A DNA stretch of 64,000 bases from NCBI GenBank assembly GCA_004802725.1, contig SGPM01000016.1, positions 62,001 through 126,000 of the forward strand, given 5' to 3'. Origin of the DNA: Antrodiella citrinella (Eukaryota > Basidiomycota > Agaricomycetes > Polyporales > Steccherinaceae). Of the stretch, positions 45,321-56,970 are shown in pieces. Positions within the stretch are counted from its first letter, which is position 1. Each line of letters starts with the position of its first letter. A model generated the notes under the pieces. The model saw only the letters and a list, made by a program, of their open reading frames with translations. It was not told the origin of the DNA and ran no database searches. Made by a program: the position numbers and the translations under genes.

Positions 45321-45977
45321 TGAGGCAGTTTCCCGAGGTGAGTTCTTTCTGTCAATTTTGTGTCTACGCCGGACCAATACCGATATTGAAGCTGTCAGGC
45401 TCCAATGTGTCCATTGAGGCCTTTACCTCTATGTCTCGGGAACTATCAGCGGCACCCAGAATGAGGATCATCCTTGCTCTGTCGTCCAATATTGTGACGT
45501 CCTTGACTCTTGGATCAGCTCCAACCGCAATCTTCGCATTGAACATGTGGATACCCAGGGCAAGTTACTCCCAGTGTCACAGTACCTTCGAGGCTGAGTC
45601 TCATCGTGAACTTTTGCGTCTCGGACTCCTGAAGACGATGACAGATTGCTCAAGTTCTTCTCATGCAGTCCTCGTATTGTTTGTGTCCTGAAGCCATGAC
45701 CTTCACGCGTGTCCTAGTACCGAGACTCTCTAGTCGGTATATCTTCCACTTGTGCTATAACACGTAAGTACACGCCACACATTCCACGTCCCCACTGAAA
45801 TAGTCGCATTAGGTTCCCTTACCGTTCCAATGAAACCAGTCATCTAGTATTCTGAGCAGTAAATGTGAGCGGGGTAACCCTAACCCCGTGATTGGGTTCA
45901 TGACATCACTCTAGGATTAGCTCCTAGACCTACTCAACGACGACAATCGCACTCCCCCTTACCTTCAAACCACCACC
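45321..45977. other. intergenic, contains a two-unit telomere-like motif
   Basis: About 650 bp upstream of the senescence-domain gene. Apart from the motif listed separately, no gene is supported. Frames on both strands at 45.3-45.7 kb overlap without splice logic. Confidence 0.4.
45875..45887. promoter_or_regulatory. TAACCCTAACCCC motif
   Basis: Two units of the CCCTAA telomeric sequence about 90 bp ahead of the ATG at 45978. Such sites bind Myb-type telomere/general regulatory factors in fungi and can be promoter elements. Could be chance. Confidence 0.3.
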
Positions 45978-47177
45978 ATGTCTTCCTCAACCACAAATAT
46001 CACCATCCCTGGCGTCGTCGCTACCCACGTCGTCGCCAAGTCCGAAGTCGAACTCGGCAACGGCGACCTCACCCTCATCGTCGCAGCACCCCAAGCCTCA
46101 GGTGCCACTGTCGAAACGACGCCCATCCTGACTTTGACGGTCGGGAAGGCTGCGTTCCCGCTGTTCAACAACACGGATTTTGGGACTGTAGCGGGCGACG
46201 AACGCTTATATGTGTTCTCACCACAAGTAGGAGAGAAAGTGGGGTGAGTTACTAAAACGTCACTTCGCCGTAATCTCAAGCTGACTTTAACATTTCTTAA
46301 GGTACGTGAAGCTCACGCTACCAGAAGGGGTGAAGGACGAAGGGTCGGAGTTCGCACAGTTGCAGGAGCAGTTCGAGAAGGTCCTCGTCGACCATGGGCT
46401 GTTGAAGGACGGGATCGCGGCGACGGGAGACAACGTCGGACGGAGTGTTCAGGAGACCGCTGGGAGCGCGGCTCGGAAGATTAGGGGAGGAACAGCAGAG
46501 TGAGTCTTGTGTGTGGACATTGGAGCGCGTCTTTATCCTGTATTTCTGGAATGGAACGGAATCGAATGAGTTCATCCTACCATATCTCGAACTCGTTGCG
46601 TGAAAGATACGTCGTGCGTCGAACTTGAGACTTATGTTGTTCATATTGCAGGTATCTAGCAGATCACCCACCGACAACAGACCCAGCGACGTTCACTCAA
46701 ACAACACACAACGTCACCTCATCAAGCGCCTCCGCAACAGACTCCATATACACCGTAGCCACCAAGCTTGGCACCGTTGTCGGCAACGTAGCATCCTCCG
46801 CAGGCGCATGGGTCACCTCCAAAGTACCCACCACACAAGAAACCACCGATACGCTGAACCAAGTCGGCGACGCGTATACATCCACGACCGGAGGCATTGC
46901 AGCTGGGGTTGGTCAGCTGAAAGCAACCATGACGGAAGCCACAGGCCAAGTCGTAGAAAACGAGTGGGGACGCGAGGCGAGGGATGTTGGCGGGGACTTG
47001 GCGGGGAGTGTTGGGAACATCACTGGGTCGGTTGGGCAGGCTGCGTCTGTGGCGAGTGGGGCTACCGTGTTTGACGGGGGCTTGAAAGGCGCGATCGAGA
47101 TGGAAAATAAGCAGCAGTTGGAGATGAATAGAGAGGCGAGGCAGACTTCGGGACAGTGGCAGGACGTTCCTGTGTAG
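45978..47177 (+). CDS. senescence-domain (spartin-like) protein
   Basis: Three exons (45978-46243, 46302-46499, 46652-47177) give 329 residues. An N-terminal beta-rich part (VELGNGDLTLIVAAPQ, LTLTVGKAAFPLFN, DERLYVFSPQVGEKVGYVKLTLPEG) precedes a Gly/Ala-rich amphipathic region (YTVATKLGTVVGNVASSAGAW, GGIAAGVGQLKATMTEATG) that matches the senescence/spartin domain. Related proteins associate with lipid droplets and endosomal membranes and may transfer lipid. No transmembrane helix. Function in fungi is little studied. Confidence 0.7.
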
Positions 47178-47627
47178 TCCAGACACTTTCAGCTTGGGTC
47201 TTGCTTTGGTATCGTGGTACTCTGAACGGGCTGTTGAGCAAATGTACTAGATCTTATAGTCATGACACTCAGCCGGCAGCGTAGTGATTCTTCTATTTTC
47301 ATTATAGTACAGATAGACACATTGACTTTTCCAATCTAATAAAACAATAAGCAACGCAAGGGAGAGCAGTGTGAAGGAAAGCGGAAACCTGCCAATGCTG
47401 TGCGACGACATTAGCGCGTAAGCCATAAATTCGAAGAGGGTTCGGAACAGTCTGCAAGCTGAGTAATAAGTACCTGGTAGATGGCGACCAATCCTCATGT
47501 TGTCCTGTCATATAACCATTCTTTATGAAGAATTCGTGAGTGACTCGCTCCAAACAAGGATCTGAAGACTTGGACTTGCCGGACGACCATCCGTGTTGCT
47601 TGTGCTCACCGCACAGACGTTGTTGCC
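47178..47627. other. convergent intergenic region
   Basis: About 450 bp between the senescence-domain gene (+) and the next minus-strand gene; 3' sequence only. Confidence 0.5.
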
Positions 47628-48982
47628 TCACGCATCCAGAGCTTGGAAAGATTCGGAAAGTTTGGAGGAGAATTCATGCAAGATCGATCCTGCTGCCATA
47701 TATTTCCCAGCCACGTCCAGGTAAGCTCGGAGAGTCTGCAAGACACGGTGAACACTTGACGGGTGGAACAGGTGCGGAGAATACGCACCTCGGAGCATTG
47801 TCCATCCATATCGTCGTAGTCAAAGAGTTTCGCAGTAACTTGTAGGTCTGCCTGAAGCTGTGGGATCAATGGAGTGAGCATAGAGAGCATTTACGCTGTT
47901 TCAGTGGGACCAACCTTCGTCTGGAAAGATGATAACGCGTGCAATTTAGGCTCGACGAGGTCCAGGCGATTTTGTAATTGGCTGAGTAACAGCTGCATGT
48001 GTTCCGTATCTCCCAGATGACAGATTTTCGGCTCGTCCACTAGTTTGATCGGGATAAGCTCTTGAGACGCATTTGGTACCATAGATCGGTAAATATTCTT
48101 GGTAGCAGTGCGGCATGGAGTGCAGAAGAAACCGACAACCTTCAGAGGCACAGAAAACGTGCTAACGGAAGGAACGGCGACGTCAAGGGTCCAGAGAACG
48201 AAAAATAGACAAAACTAACCTGTGAACGTGTTTGGTAGTACTTCGTACAGGTTACTAAAAGGATCGCAAGGATTCACTTACCAACTCAGATACGATGACC
48301 GTGCGTCCGGTTGGACGAAAACGTCCCATCGCTCCCTGAAACATACTACTGCTGCCTTTGTTGACGTCCTAAGGTAGCGCAATTGTCCATCTATATCGTT
48401 CTTGCCCGCCGATCTCTGCACAGAGGCGTCAGTCTCGTTGTGGGCGTGCAGTGCAAAGTACGAACCTCGATGTACTCATGGATGAAGAGTTTGCGGCGAG
48501 CAATTGGGACACTCTCTGTGCCTAGAAATACTGATACGTCTGCGAAGTCTGTAAATGACGTTCAGCTAAGGAGAGGACTAGTTGTGTGCTACATACCCTC
48601 TGCCGCTATCTCTGCTTGTTCAGCCGCTCTACAGCACGTTAATACAGCATCTGCAAAGGTCTGGGAGCACCGTTTCTTCAATCCAGAGTTCAGAGAATGA
48701 GACGGGAGCGCATACCTGGCGAGTCTGAGTCCATTGACTCAGCATACCCGCTACCGCGTTCTGCAACTCCGGGTCGCGACTACCTTCGAGTTCCAGCTCA
48801 CGGAGCAAACCATGAACGTCGCTGAATATGGTATCGATACCCAAAAACGCAGCCGAGAGCTGTTCGGTTTCGTCGGTGATAGGCATCAGGGTTTGCATGC
48901 TGGTCAGATTGTTGATGATCTCATGGTGTGCAAGGGGAAGAAGTCCGATGTGGCCTTCGACGAATGATGGCGAGGTCGCCAT
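47628..48982 (-). CDS. hypothetical coiled-coil protein, multi-exon
   Basis: About eight exons: 48982-48716, 48660-48597, 48548-48466, 48415-48282, 48254-about 48220, an exon ending at 47915, 47857-47789 and 47735-47628. It starts MATSPSFVEGHIGLLPLAHH and ends LSESFQALDA. Helical segments such as LLLSQLQNRLDLVEPKLHAL and ELELEGSRDPELQNAVAGML suggest coiled coils. No domain recognised. The junction between exons 5 and 6 (about 48150-48235) has several possible splice choices, so the middle of the protein is uncertain. No signal peptide or membrane span. Confidence 0.5.
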
Positions 48983-49481
48983 GGGGAGAGAGGAAGAAGA
49001 GACAGATCCAGAGTTTGTCTGAGAGACACTGCTCGTTTTATAGCAAAGCTTGGCAGCGACTTGCATGCGTTGAACCGTACTAAAGTCTTCTTTGGTGATA
49101 GCTTCTTACTGTTTGACATTCTCTGAAATAAAATAACACTATGCTAACATCCCTCGGAGTCAGCTAGTGACTCGTCACATCACCGAAAATAGAGCGCACC
49201 TCAAGATTGACATCGTCCGCACTTCGTCGGCGCCGTACACAAAACGAGCACTGTGGGGATTGGTGCTCGGCCGGCATCGCAAATTGAGGATCCAGCTTGC
49301 CAAACTTGACTGCACCCGAATTGTCCATTCGCTCCCGTCACGATCGGGTATAACGATGGTCGGTTGGGATTGGGTTGACGTCAGACCATTATCGGAACTG
49401 GGTGACAGAAAAGCGGAAATAACATCGTCTAGAAAATGGTGCATTACAATGATGGTTTAAAGGACATCACAAAAGACTGGT
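48983..49481. other. intergenic between two minus-strand genes
   Basis: About 500 bp with POP5's 3' end and the upstream region of the hypothetical gene. An 89-codon minus-strand frame at 49175-49444 is not supported as a gene. Confidence 0.4.
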
Positions 49482-50185
49482 TCAGTCTTTAAGAGCCTCA
49501 ATCTCCTGAGCACTAGTCTCTAGATACACCTCGTATGAATCTTGGTAAGCAACTATCGATCGTAGAAATCAAGAACACCGAACACGATATGTGATGATAA
49601 GTGACGCACCTGGCGTCCCCGCCTGACTCCTATATCTCGCCACAACTTCTCTGTTATGTTGGATCGCGGCAAGTTGCGCTTGCCGTATGGTACCTAATAT
49701 CGGACGTACGTTCAGCCTGACTTTTATGGACTGCCATGGCGGAAAGAGCACTCACCGGAGACGTGCACGACATTCGGAACGAAGACGCGACCTTCAATGT
49801 TCGTCAACAGAGTCACACCTGCCCAAGCCACTTTATGTTGATCTCTCGCTACGCGAATAATGCATATTCCAGTCCGAGGCGAATAGTACTTCACTGAAGA
49901 ACGACGCGTCAACTCATGTAGGACGAACACTTGAATTTGAAATCGAACCTGTGATAGATGACGCGACAGCTCCCCAGCCAGCATCACCAAAGTGAGCGAG
50001 GATGCTTTGCTTCAAAGCCGACCATATTTGTGTGCTGTTGATCTCATTGGTGCTGCTAGAGCTAGTGTTTGCTTTGAACGTCGTAGACGGCAAAAATTCA
50101 ACAAGGAGCCATCGGTTCTATAAAACAACAGTGACGAAGAGCTGCAGAGATTTCTTACGGTATTTCGTACCTTAAATCTGACCAT
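49482..50185 (-). CDS. POP5: RNase P / RNase MRP protein subunit POP5
   Basis: Five exons (50185-50171, 50117-49949, 49893-49756, 49693-49610, 49552-49482) encode 158 residues. MVRFKNRWLLVEFLPSTTF is the family start, with exon 1 carrying only five codons. Then come WSALKQSILAHFGDAGWGAV, VKYYSPRTGICIIRVARDQH and FVPNVVHVSGTIRQAQ, all typical of Pop5. The protein is an RNA-binding subunit of the nuclear ribonucleoproteins that mature tRNA 5' ends and rRNA. A short acidic C terminus (QEIEALKD) is standard. Confidence 0.92.
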
Positions 50186-50914
50186 TTCTATGCAACGACA
50201 GTCACATAGCTATGTTTTCCGGTACGAGGTTGTTGTGGCTCGAATCAACATTTGAGCGATCGAGACCGTAATCATATTCCGGAGCGCCCGCATCTAATCC
50301 CGCGGTCGACGTCGGACTACGACTCGAGAGTCGACGTCCACGTAAACCTCACCAAACTTGTGCAGCTTGCAACTTAGAAGAACATGTAAAGGGTGATTTA
50401 TTCAAGTAGTATTTTTTTCTCAGTATCAGCATGCGATGCTATCGGTGAGACAGGACGACGGGAGGAAGTAAGGTTTCGCAATAGGGCGGACAGTATGAAA
50501 GGTGGGGGGAGGGCGCAGCGATGCGGAATGCGGGTAATAATGCAAGGGAGGATTCCAAGTGGGTCTAGAAGAAATATGGCAGTATCAAAGATGGAGGGTG
50601 GAGGAGAAGGTGAGATGGGAGCAGCAAATATGCCCAAATGTTCAAAAACAAACGGCGCAAATACGTAGATATAAACACAGCTGTGAAAATGTGGGGGAAA
50701 AATGCGGATAATAAGTGAATAATGCACAGAATGACTCTCGAGGGCGATGGGATGCACGCAAATGGCAGGACCGGAGAAACACAAGCCCGTCCAAGAGACA
50801 AGGTCCGAATGTCCAAGAAGCAGCTGGGCAAGGGGGAGACGAGGGCTCTGCAGGCAGGCAGCGCCACGGTGGCAGACGACTTGCACGAGGCCGCGCAGTC
50901 TATAAGGTGCACGA
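50186..50914. other. intergenic / 3' end of the large membrane-protein gene
   Basis: About 730 bp. The minus strand has open but low-quality frames following a possible donor (GTATGA) at the end of the upstream gene, so that gene could have an additional 3' exon here. No independent gene supported. Confidence 0.35.
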
Positions 50915-53900
50915 TCATACCTGTTTCCATGCATGCCCCTCTGCGTAGTGCTCCATCCCACCCCAGCTGGAGGGTGTCTGTCCCGATGTGTCCGTCCGGC
51001 TTTCGAGTGTAGCGGGAGCAGTCACGAACGATTGGTTCGCAGTGCTGATGTCAGGCTGGCTCTCCGCACGATGCATTGGCGGGGGACTACGTCCAGGAAT
51101 AGGGATGCCTATGGGCGCGGTACGCACGATCGTTTCCGTGGGGGACGTCCCTGGTGCGGGCCCGGGGACCTCTGGACTCGGGCTCGCCAGGATGTTGACA
51201 CGGGACTGGGAAGCGGGACCAGAGCCAGGCAACGACGAAGGAAGCGGGATGGCCGCAGGTTCCAGTATGACAGGAACACCTTCCACGGTCTCCTCATTTT
51301 GGGCTTCTTCCACTATATTCTCGTTCGAGCGCCATTGCTCCCTGAGAGGATGTCCGAACGTATGGTTTTCTGGACTGCTGGGTGGAAGATCTGGTGACGT
51401 GGAGTAATAAGGCGAGTCCGACAATCTTGCCATCGAGTTTGCACGCGAACGGACGAGGTCCACTGAACTCCTTGACGCCGCCGCACTTAGGGACTGGATC
51501 AAGGACTGTGCTCGCGACCTGGCAGACTCCGATATCGACGTTCCCGAACTGGTTCTGGAACGTGAATTGGATCGCGACGTAGCAGAGCGTGATCGAGAAC
51601 CAGTATGGCGGTGGACAGAGAGATTGCTTCCAAAGTGACGCAGGTTGACTAAAGAGACCCTAGGACTTGTGCCTGCTGACAGCAATCCGACATGATCATG
51701 CTGCTCTGCTTCCTCGATACTGCCCTCTGCTTCAGGTACGTCCATTAGCGACTCGTCGTGGTGTCGTTGATCATCCTCGTCATCATCAGACTGGTTGAAA
51801 GCGGGTACAGGAATCGGCCCAAAGGTCATAGATGTATCGGTTGCCACACTCTGTGTCCTTGCCCGTGCTCGAGATCTTCCCTCAGGGAATGCGACAGGCG
51901 ACGGCGACGAAGGAACAGAGAGTGGGACAGTACCAGCCCGAGAGCGCCGCGTTTGGGGATGTCTGGGAGGCATGGGGATTCCGATCCCGGTCCCGCTGAA
52001 GCTACTGAGCGGACTCTGTCCGCCTGAGCTACCCACCGAGAAAGGCGAGTCGGAAGACGTCTCACGGTTTCCAGTGGATTGCGTGAAGTGAGACGCACGC
52101 GACGAACGTGATGGCTGTGAAGAGTGCGTGTGGTGAGACAGAGGTGTCGATAGCTGTGTATGCGCCTGGGAGGCGGATGATACGCTGCCACCGCGCGTGT
52201 GGGGGCGACGGATCTGGAATGGATACCGCGACACGACTGGTCGACCAAGACTTGACATTGACCCGGACGTCCTACGCCCGGATGACGGTTCTTCACTCTC
52301 TCCGCCTTCTCCCTCGTACTCCGGATCTGCCTCTTCTTCTTCTTCCTCCTCCTCGTCATCCTCCTCTTCATCATCTCCCTCCCCGGTTTCTGTCTCATGT
52401 ACGTCATGCCTAGGTGATGGCGGGAACGGTACCACCTCCTCGGAAGAAGACACTTGTGCAGGGTACGCAGAAAATGGATACGGCAACTTTGCCAACGGCG
52501 TGGACGGACCCGCAACCGTCGACTTCTTCTCCCTGGTCCCCGTTGCCACAGGCGCGGGCGGAAGGATATCACCCAAATTCTTGGCTTTGGGTTCTTCCTT
52601 CTCTTGTGGTTCCGGCGTCGCAAATAAATCGTCCGACAACACACCTCTCCGTGCAGGCGTTGGCCCTCCACCCAAACCCACAGCTGCAATGACCTTGTCG
52701 ATACCCTCGAATCCTCCACCTGCCCTCGGCTCACTTCCACTCTTCTTCTCCCCACTTCGACCTAACTGCAACTTGCTCGTTAAACAGAAATCCCATGCGT
52801 CATAAACTCTGTACACCGTATTCTCCCTCCACGTCCACGGGAGGGGTGTGTCCATGTGGTCAGAGACGTTATCGGAAAAGACATAAGGGGGCATAGACTT
52901 TTCAGCCTCGGCGTTATCTTCTTCTTCCCATCTGTAGCGGGGGCCACATAAGCCGGCAAAGACTTTGCCACTCATAATCCATAGGCCCAACCTAGATGCC
53001 AGATGAGTCTCCAGCAAACAACACATATGCGTTGTGTTTTGCTCACCAACTGATCAGAAGTACCATAATCCGCCACGCCGACCAAGCAGCGTTGGCAATG
53101 AGGATCCCTTGGGCATAGCCCGTCAAGGTCCCGTTTCCTCTGAAGAATGTGCCATCCCTCCTTCCAACGATCCCGGAGTCCCCGGCTGGCAGGGGCACAG
53201 CTCCCTGACCAGAATAGGCCAGCAATAGTGCAAGAGACAACGCCGCTCGCGGCACCAATAGCGCTACTGTGGGGAGGTTTTGGGAGTAGAAGTGGAAGGT
53301 TTCAGCAAGACCAGACTTGAATGAGCCGGCATGAGACTGGGTACGCTCCATTTTGCCGTGAGTCACCGAGTGAGCCGTGGAAGATGAGGTGAAGGGGGTG
53401 AACGCGGAGAAGCGGATGTAGTACATGAAGCAGAAATTCGTGTAGGAGGACATGGCAACAAAGTTGAAGGCGGGTGACGAAAGGTACAGTGGAAGCATCA
53501 GAGGGCGCTCTGCAAAATGTAGTCAATTGGGGCGGTGCAAGTGAGTGCTGAACATTACTCACTAACTCGCCATCTGCGAATGAACGAGTAGACCAGTTCG
53601 TACACAACAAATATTACAAAGACTTGAATGAACCAGCAAGCGATGTATGCAGCAGCACCCAACGACCAATTCCTCCCCGAGCCAGGCACACCAGGGGCAG
53701 CGGGATTTGGGAATTTGGCCACCCTACGGCAATAGATCGGTAGCGTATCAGCAAAGCATACATGTTGAATGGATGCAAAAAGGAAACTCACGATAAGAGC
53801 ATGAATACAGCATTAAAGTCGAAGAAAGTTTGCAACGGGATGTGAGCCAAAACAAAAATAGGGAACAGGAAGAACCAAACTCGCATCCTCCAGTCTGGAT

Positions 53901-54432
53901 GCCGAAGAAGCGCGGAACGGAAATTAGACGATCGAAATCGTGGGCGAGGAAGCTGAGACTGTGTGGGTGCAGACGAGAATGCCGTCGCCGTAAGCCCTGC
54001 ACTCGTAGCTCGGGACCACACCCGAGCATGTGCAGGTGCAGATGAACGACGAGACGGCACAATATCCCCCGGTACCGATTCCTGCAAACTGACGATCCTC
54101 ACTGAGCGTGGCGTCGCTTTGCGTCCTCCAACGAAAGGTTCCATGCCGGCGCTTGGCCCGGGTGACTCTGTGAAGAGGCCGGGAGTGGTGGAGTGAATGG
54201 TCGAGCGAGGTGCAGGAGGTGGAGGTCGTTTCGGCAGCCAACTGGGATAGCCTTCAGAGCTCGAGGAAGGAACCGCCTGTGGTAATTGTGGCGAGGGAGA
54301 TGGGTCTTCGCTGCCTGTCCCCGGTTGGTCTGCTGGGGAGAAGACCAGCGGTGGGGAACTGTGACGAGAAGCAGTGGGCTCTGGGGAAGGCTCGGCGGAA
54401 CCACTGGGTTCGTGCTGGAGCTGTCGTGACAT
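50915..54432 (-). CDS. multipass membrane protein with very long disordered acidic/Ser-rich tail
   Basis: Four exons (54432-53792, 53723-53563, 53509-53047, 52991-50915) give 1113 residues. The first about 180 residues are Ser/Pro-rich. A membrane region of about five or six helices follows (WFFLFPIFVLAHIPL, AAYIACWFIQVFVIFVVYEL, AFNFVAMSSYTNFCFMYYI, LLVPRAALSLALLLAY, NAAWSAWRIMVLLISW). The last about 690 residues are hydrophilic, with an Asp/Glu run of about 20 residues near 620 and many Ser/Arg repeats. No domain recognised. A tail rich in SRSRS and SPS motifs suggests heavy phosphorylation. Neighbour genes give no functional clue. Confidence 0.65.
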
Positions 54433-55801
54433 ATTTGTCGTTAGATAGTCCGGTCATCCAATGTTGAATAGCAGAAGTAGAATAAAGAGGCAGAGCAGAG
54501 GGAAGAAAGCAAGACGTGGTTGTATGATTAGATGGTTCCGCGTAGATATGAGGACGACTGGGGCCCTGTGAGCACTCGAACAGGCTCTACAGTGCAGGAT
54601 CACAGAGTGAACGCGATAGCCTCGTGTTTGATTGAGGACGGAAAGTGCCTCGAGGCTCGAGCAGGGCGGGTCCAAGTCCACAGTGAACAGTGGGAGAGAC
54701 GCGTTCAATACAAGACGCCCAAAAAGTCCAACGTACCAAGCGATTTAGCCGCTCTTTGTGTCTGTTTGCTCCCTCGGCAACGGAACAGTTTCAGGCTTTC
54801 AGCTAGGGGTTACACCAAGGTTTCACGCTCTTCCAAGTCGGGATGTTTCTTTCTTGATCTATTCCTGACGTGCGCGCGCAGAAATGAAGGTGTGAAAGGA
54901 ACGTGATTGCAGCTAGAACAAGCTGAGTAGGTGCAAAACGTGCAACGAGTGTATGAATTGATGACAGTGTAGAAAGCAAGAGCAAGTGATGATGGGGAGG
55001 AAGAGAGCGAGAAGGGAGCATATATATTCTCACAATCGTCTCCTCGGCGGTCACGACGTTGCCATGCCATCGCGTGAAATTCGCAGTCGCCTTTCCTGGA
55101 AACCAACCCGATGTTTGTGCCAACAGATGTCTGTGGGTCCAATCGTGTCTGGGATTCCAAAGCGATCTGGTTGTATGAAGATCCAGGGGTGGTTTTCAGG
55201 GGCCACATGCATGTTCCTTGGACGGATGGCTGTCAACAGTACCACTGCGTTTCTACGCTGGGATATAGTGGGTTCAGTTCCAGGAAGGGCTGAACATGGA
55301 AAAGGAGCGAAGGAAAGCGACTCGGACCGGCTTCAAAATTGAATCGAGCTTTATGTATGTTTCTACCGCAACTGTACTGCTTCTATTTAAGTTCTGATGA
55401 CATTCTCCATAAGCAGTAGCGGCCCTCAAAGATTGATACCCTATTAGCGAAGAATGACTTCCGCGCAAACAACTGTGGCGTCTGGTCAAATTCCAACCAC
55501 AACCATTACCATATCGGATGCGTGATCGAGCGTAGATTCAACTTGTTTTGCTTCCGCGTTGTTCATTTGACATTTGACGTGCATTTGATAGTGCACAACC
55601 TTCATCTCGGATGTCCCCTCACTTGTATGTGTCGTTGCTCAAGGATTTTTGGACGTACACTGTATGTTCGCTACACGGGATACTCACTGACGCCACGCGT
55701 TTGCTTCAAGTTCAGGAAAGTCATCCGAGTCACACTGGCACCACTCCCTCCCAAATGATGCTTCAACATTAAGACGCGAATACGAACAAGTTTCGAACTA
55801 G
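54433..55801. other. 1.4-kb divergent intergenic region
   Basis: Lies between the large membrane-protein gene (-) and the F-box gene (+). Frames on both strands are short and lack support. Confidence 0.45.
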
Positions 55802-56970
55802 ATGTCAGACACTCATAGAACGCGCCCCCGGTATGCCGTGCGCCGCTCTATGCATCACGTGGTCGTGTCTTTTACACAGTTCGTGGACCGTGATCCTGTG
55901 AACTTGAGCCTGCGGACTTCGAATCAGGCTGCGGTTATTGCGGTTGCGTATCTGTTTTCTCAAACCATCATAACGTCGACTCACTGGCTCTACTACGAGA
56001 GCTTCTTGGGCATTTCACAAACTTTCGTTATGAAGGCACTCCCAGTGGAATTGCTCTCTCTGATCTTGCAAGCGGCTTGCCTGGATGACATTGACGGGAG
56101 TATAGCGCGGTCTCTCTCGCTCGTGTCTCGTCACATGCAAGAGGTCTCCAAGCCGTTCCTCTACCAGTCTATTGTTGTCACCGGACCAGAATCCATCGCC
56201 TCATTCTCCCAAATACTAGAGGCACTCCCTCCACACTTCCGTCGAGTCCGTCATCTCTTCCTATCCGATTGGGCTCGCAAGTCTGCGCGAGACAATGAAG
56301 CCAACAGACCCTTGACTCAGGAGTTCACAATGCTGCTTCGGCGCATCATCGATTACGCGGCACCGACGCTAGAGACGATGGCGTTCTTCGTCCTGCGTCC
56401 GTCCGACGGACCACCTCTTATCCGCCACCTTTTTTCAACGACGTTCCCACGTCTCACGCACCTCGCGGTACATGGAGCCTACCCTTTCCCTCACCAACCG
56501 AATTCCATGCCCCGTCTCACGCATCTTCACTTGTCGGGGAACCGTGTGCCGCGCGGGCTGCTAGAGTCGGGCGGGTTGAGCGCTGCTTGCCCCAGCTTGA
56601 CATCCCTCGAAGTCGTGGGTATCTCCGGGGTTGCAGTGACATTCGCCTCAGAAGTACGCCGTGTACTGCAGGCACGCGTGCCTTCGGGCGATCTGCCAGC
56701 TCCGACATCTACTTCCTCGCCATCGCGTTTACATCCTCCCATACGATACTTCTCGTATTCCACTTGCCACGCCCGCGTGTCAAGCCCGTTCTGGACTTAT
56801 CGATACGCATACGCCATACGTATAGGCAGATGGAAGCATACCTGGGTACTCCGGATGCGGCAGAATTACGTTTAGAGGTAGTGGAGAGTCCTTTAGCGAA
56901 AGACATGTTCAAGTCGATCTTGAGGAGATGGGAGGAAGTTCGATCAAAATTTAGCCAGTGCCAGTACTAG
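55802..56970 (+). pseudogene. F-box/LRR-like protein with a frame break near its 3' end
   Basis: The F-box (MKALPVELLSLILQAACLDD, then SLSLVSRHMQEVSKPFLYQSI) begins at the ATG at 56030, which I prefer as the start over the in-frame ATG at 55802. A leucine-rich-like region follows (FPRLTHLAVHG, MPRLTHLHLSGN, CPSLTSLEVVG). In the first frame the protein ends poorly at 56873-56875. But the alternative frame encodes a convincing C terminus (HLPRPRVKPVLDLSIRIR, MEAYLGTPDAAELRLEVVES) running to a stop at 56970. The shift lies at about 56740-56760 and equals one missing nucleotide. A short intron could not be fitted. Likely SCF-adaptor family; status as gene or pseudogene is unclear. Confidence 0.6.

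Noticed and set aside
49175..49444. 89-codon minus-strand frame between POP5 and the next gene
   Set aside because: No family similarity, no splice partners, and it lies in a 500-bp 3'/5' region.
50398..50961. Minus-strand continuation of the large membrane-protein gene
   Set aside because: The frame after the possible GTATGA donor is Pro/Ile/Leu-rich low-quality sequence; without cDNA the stop at 50915 is simpler.
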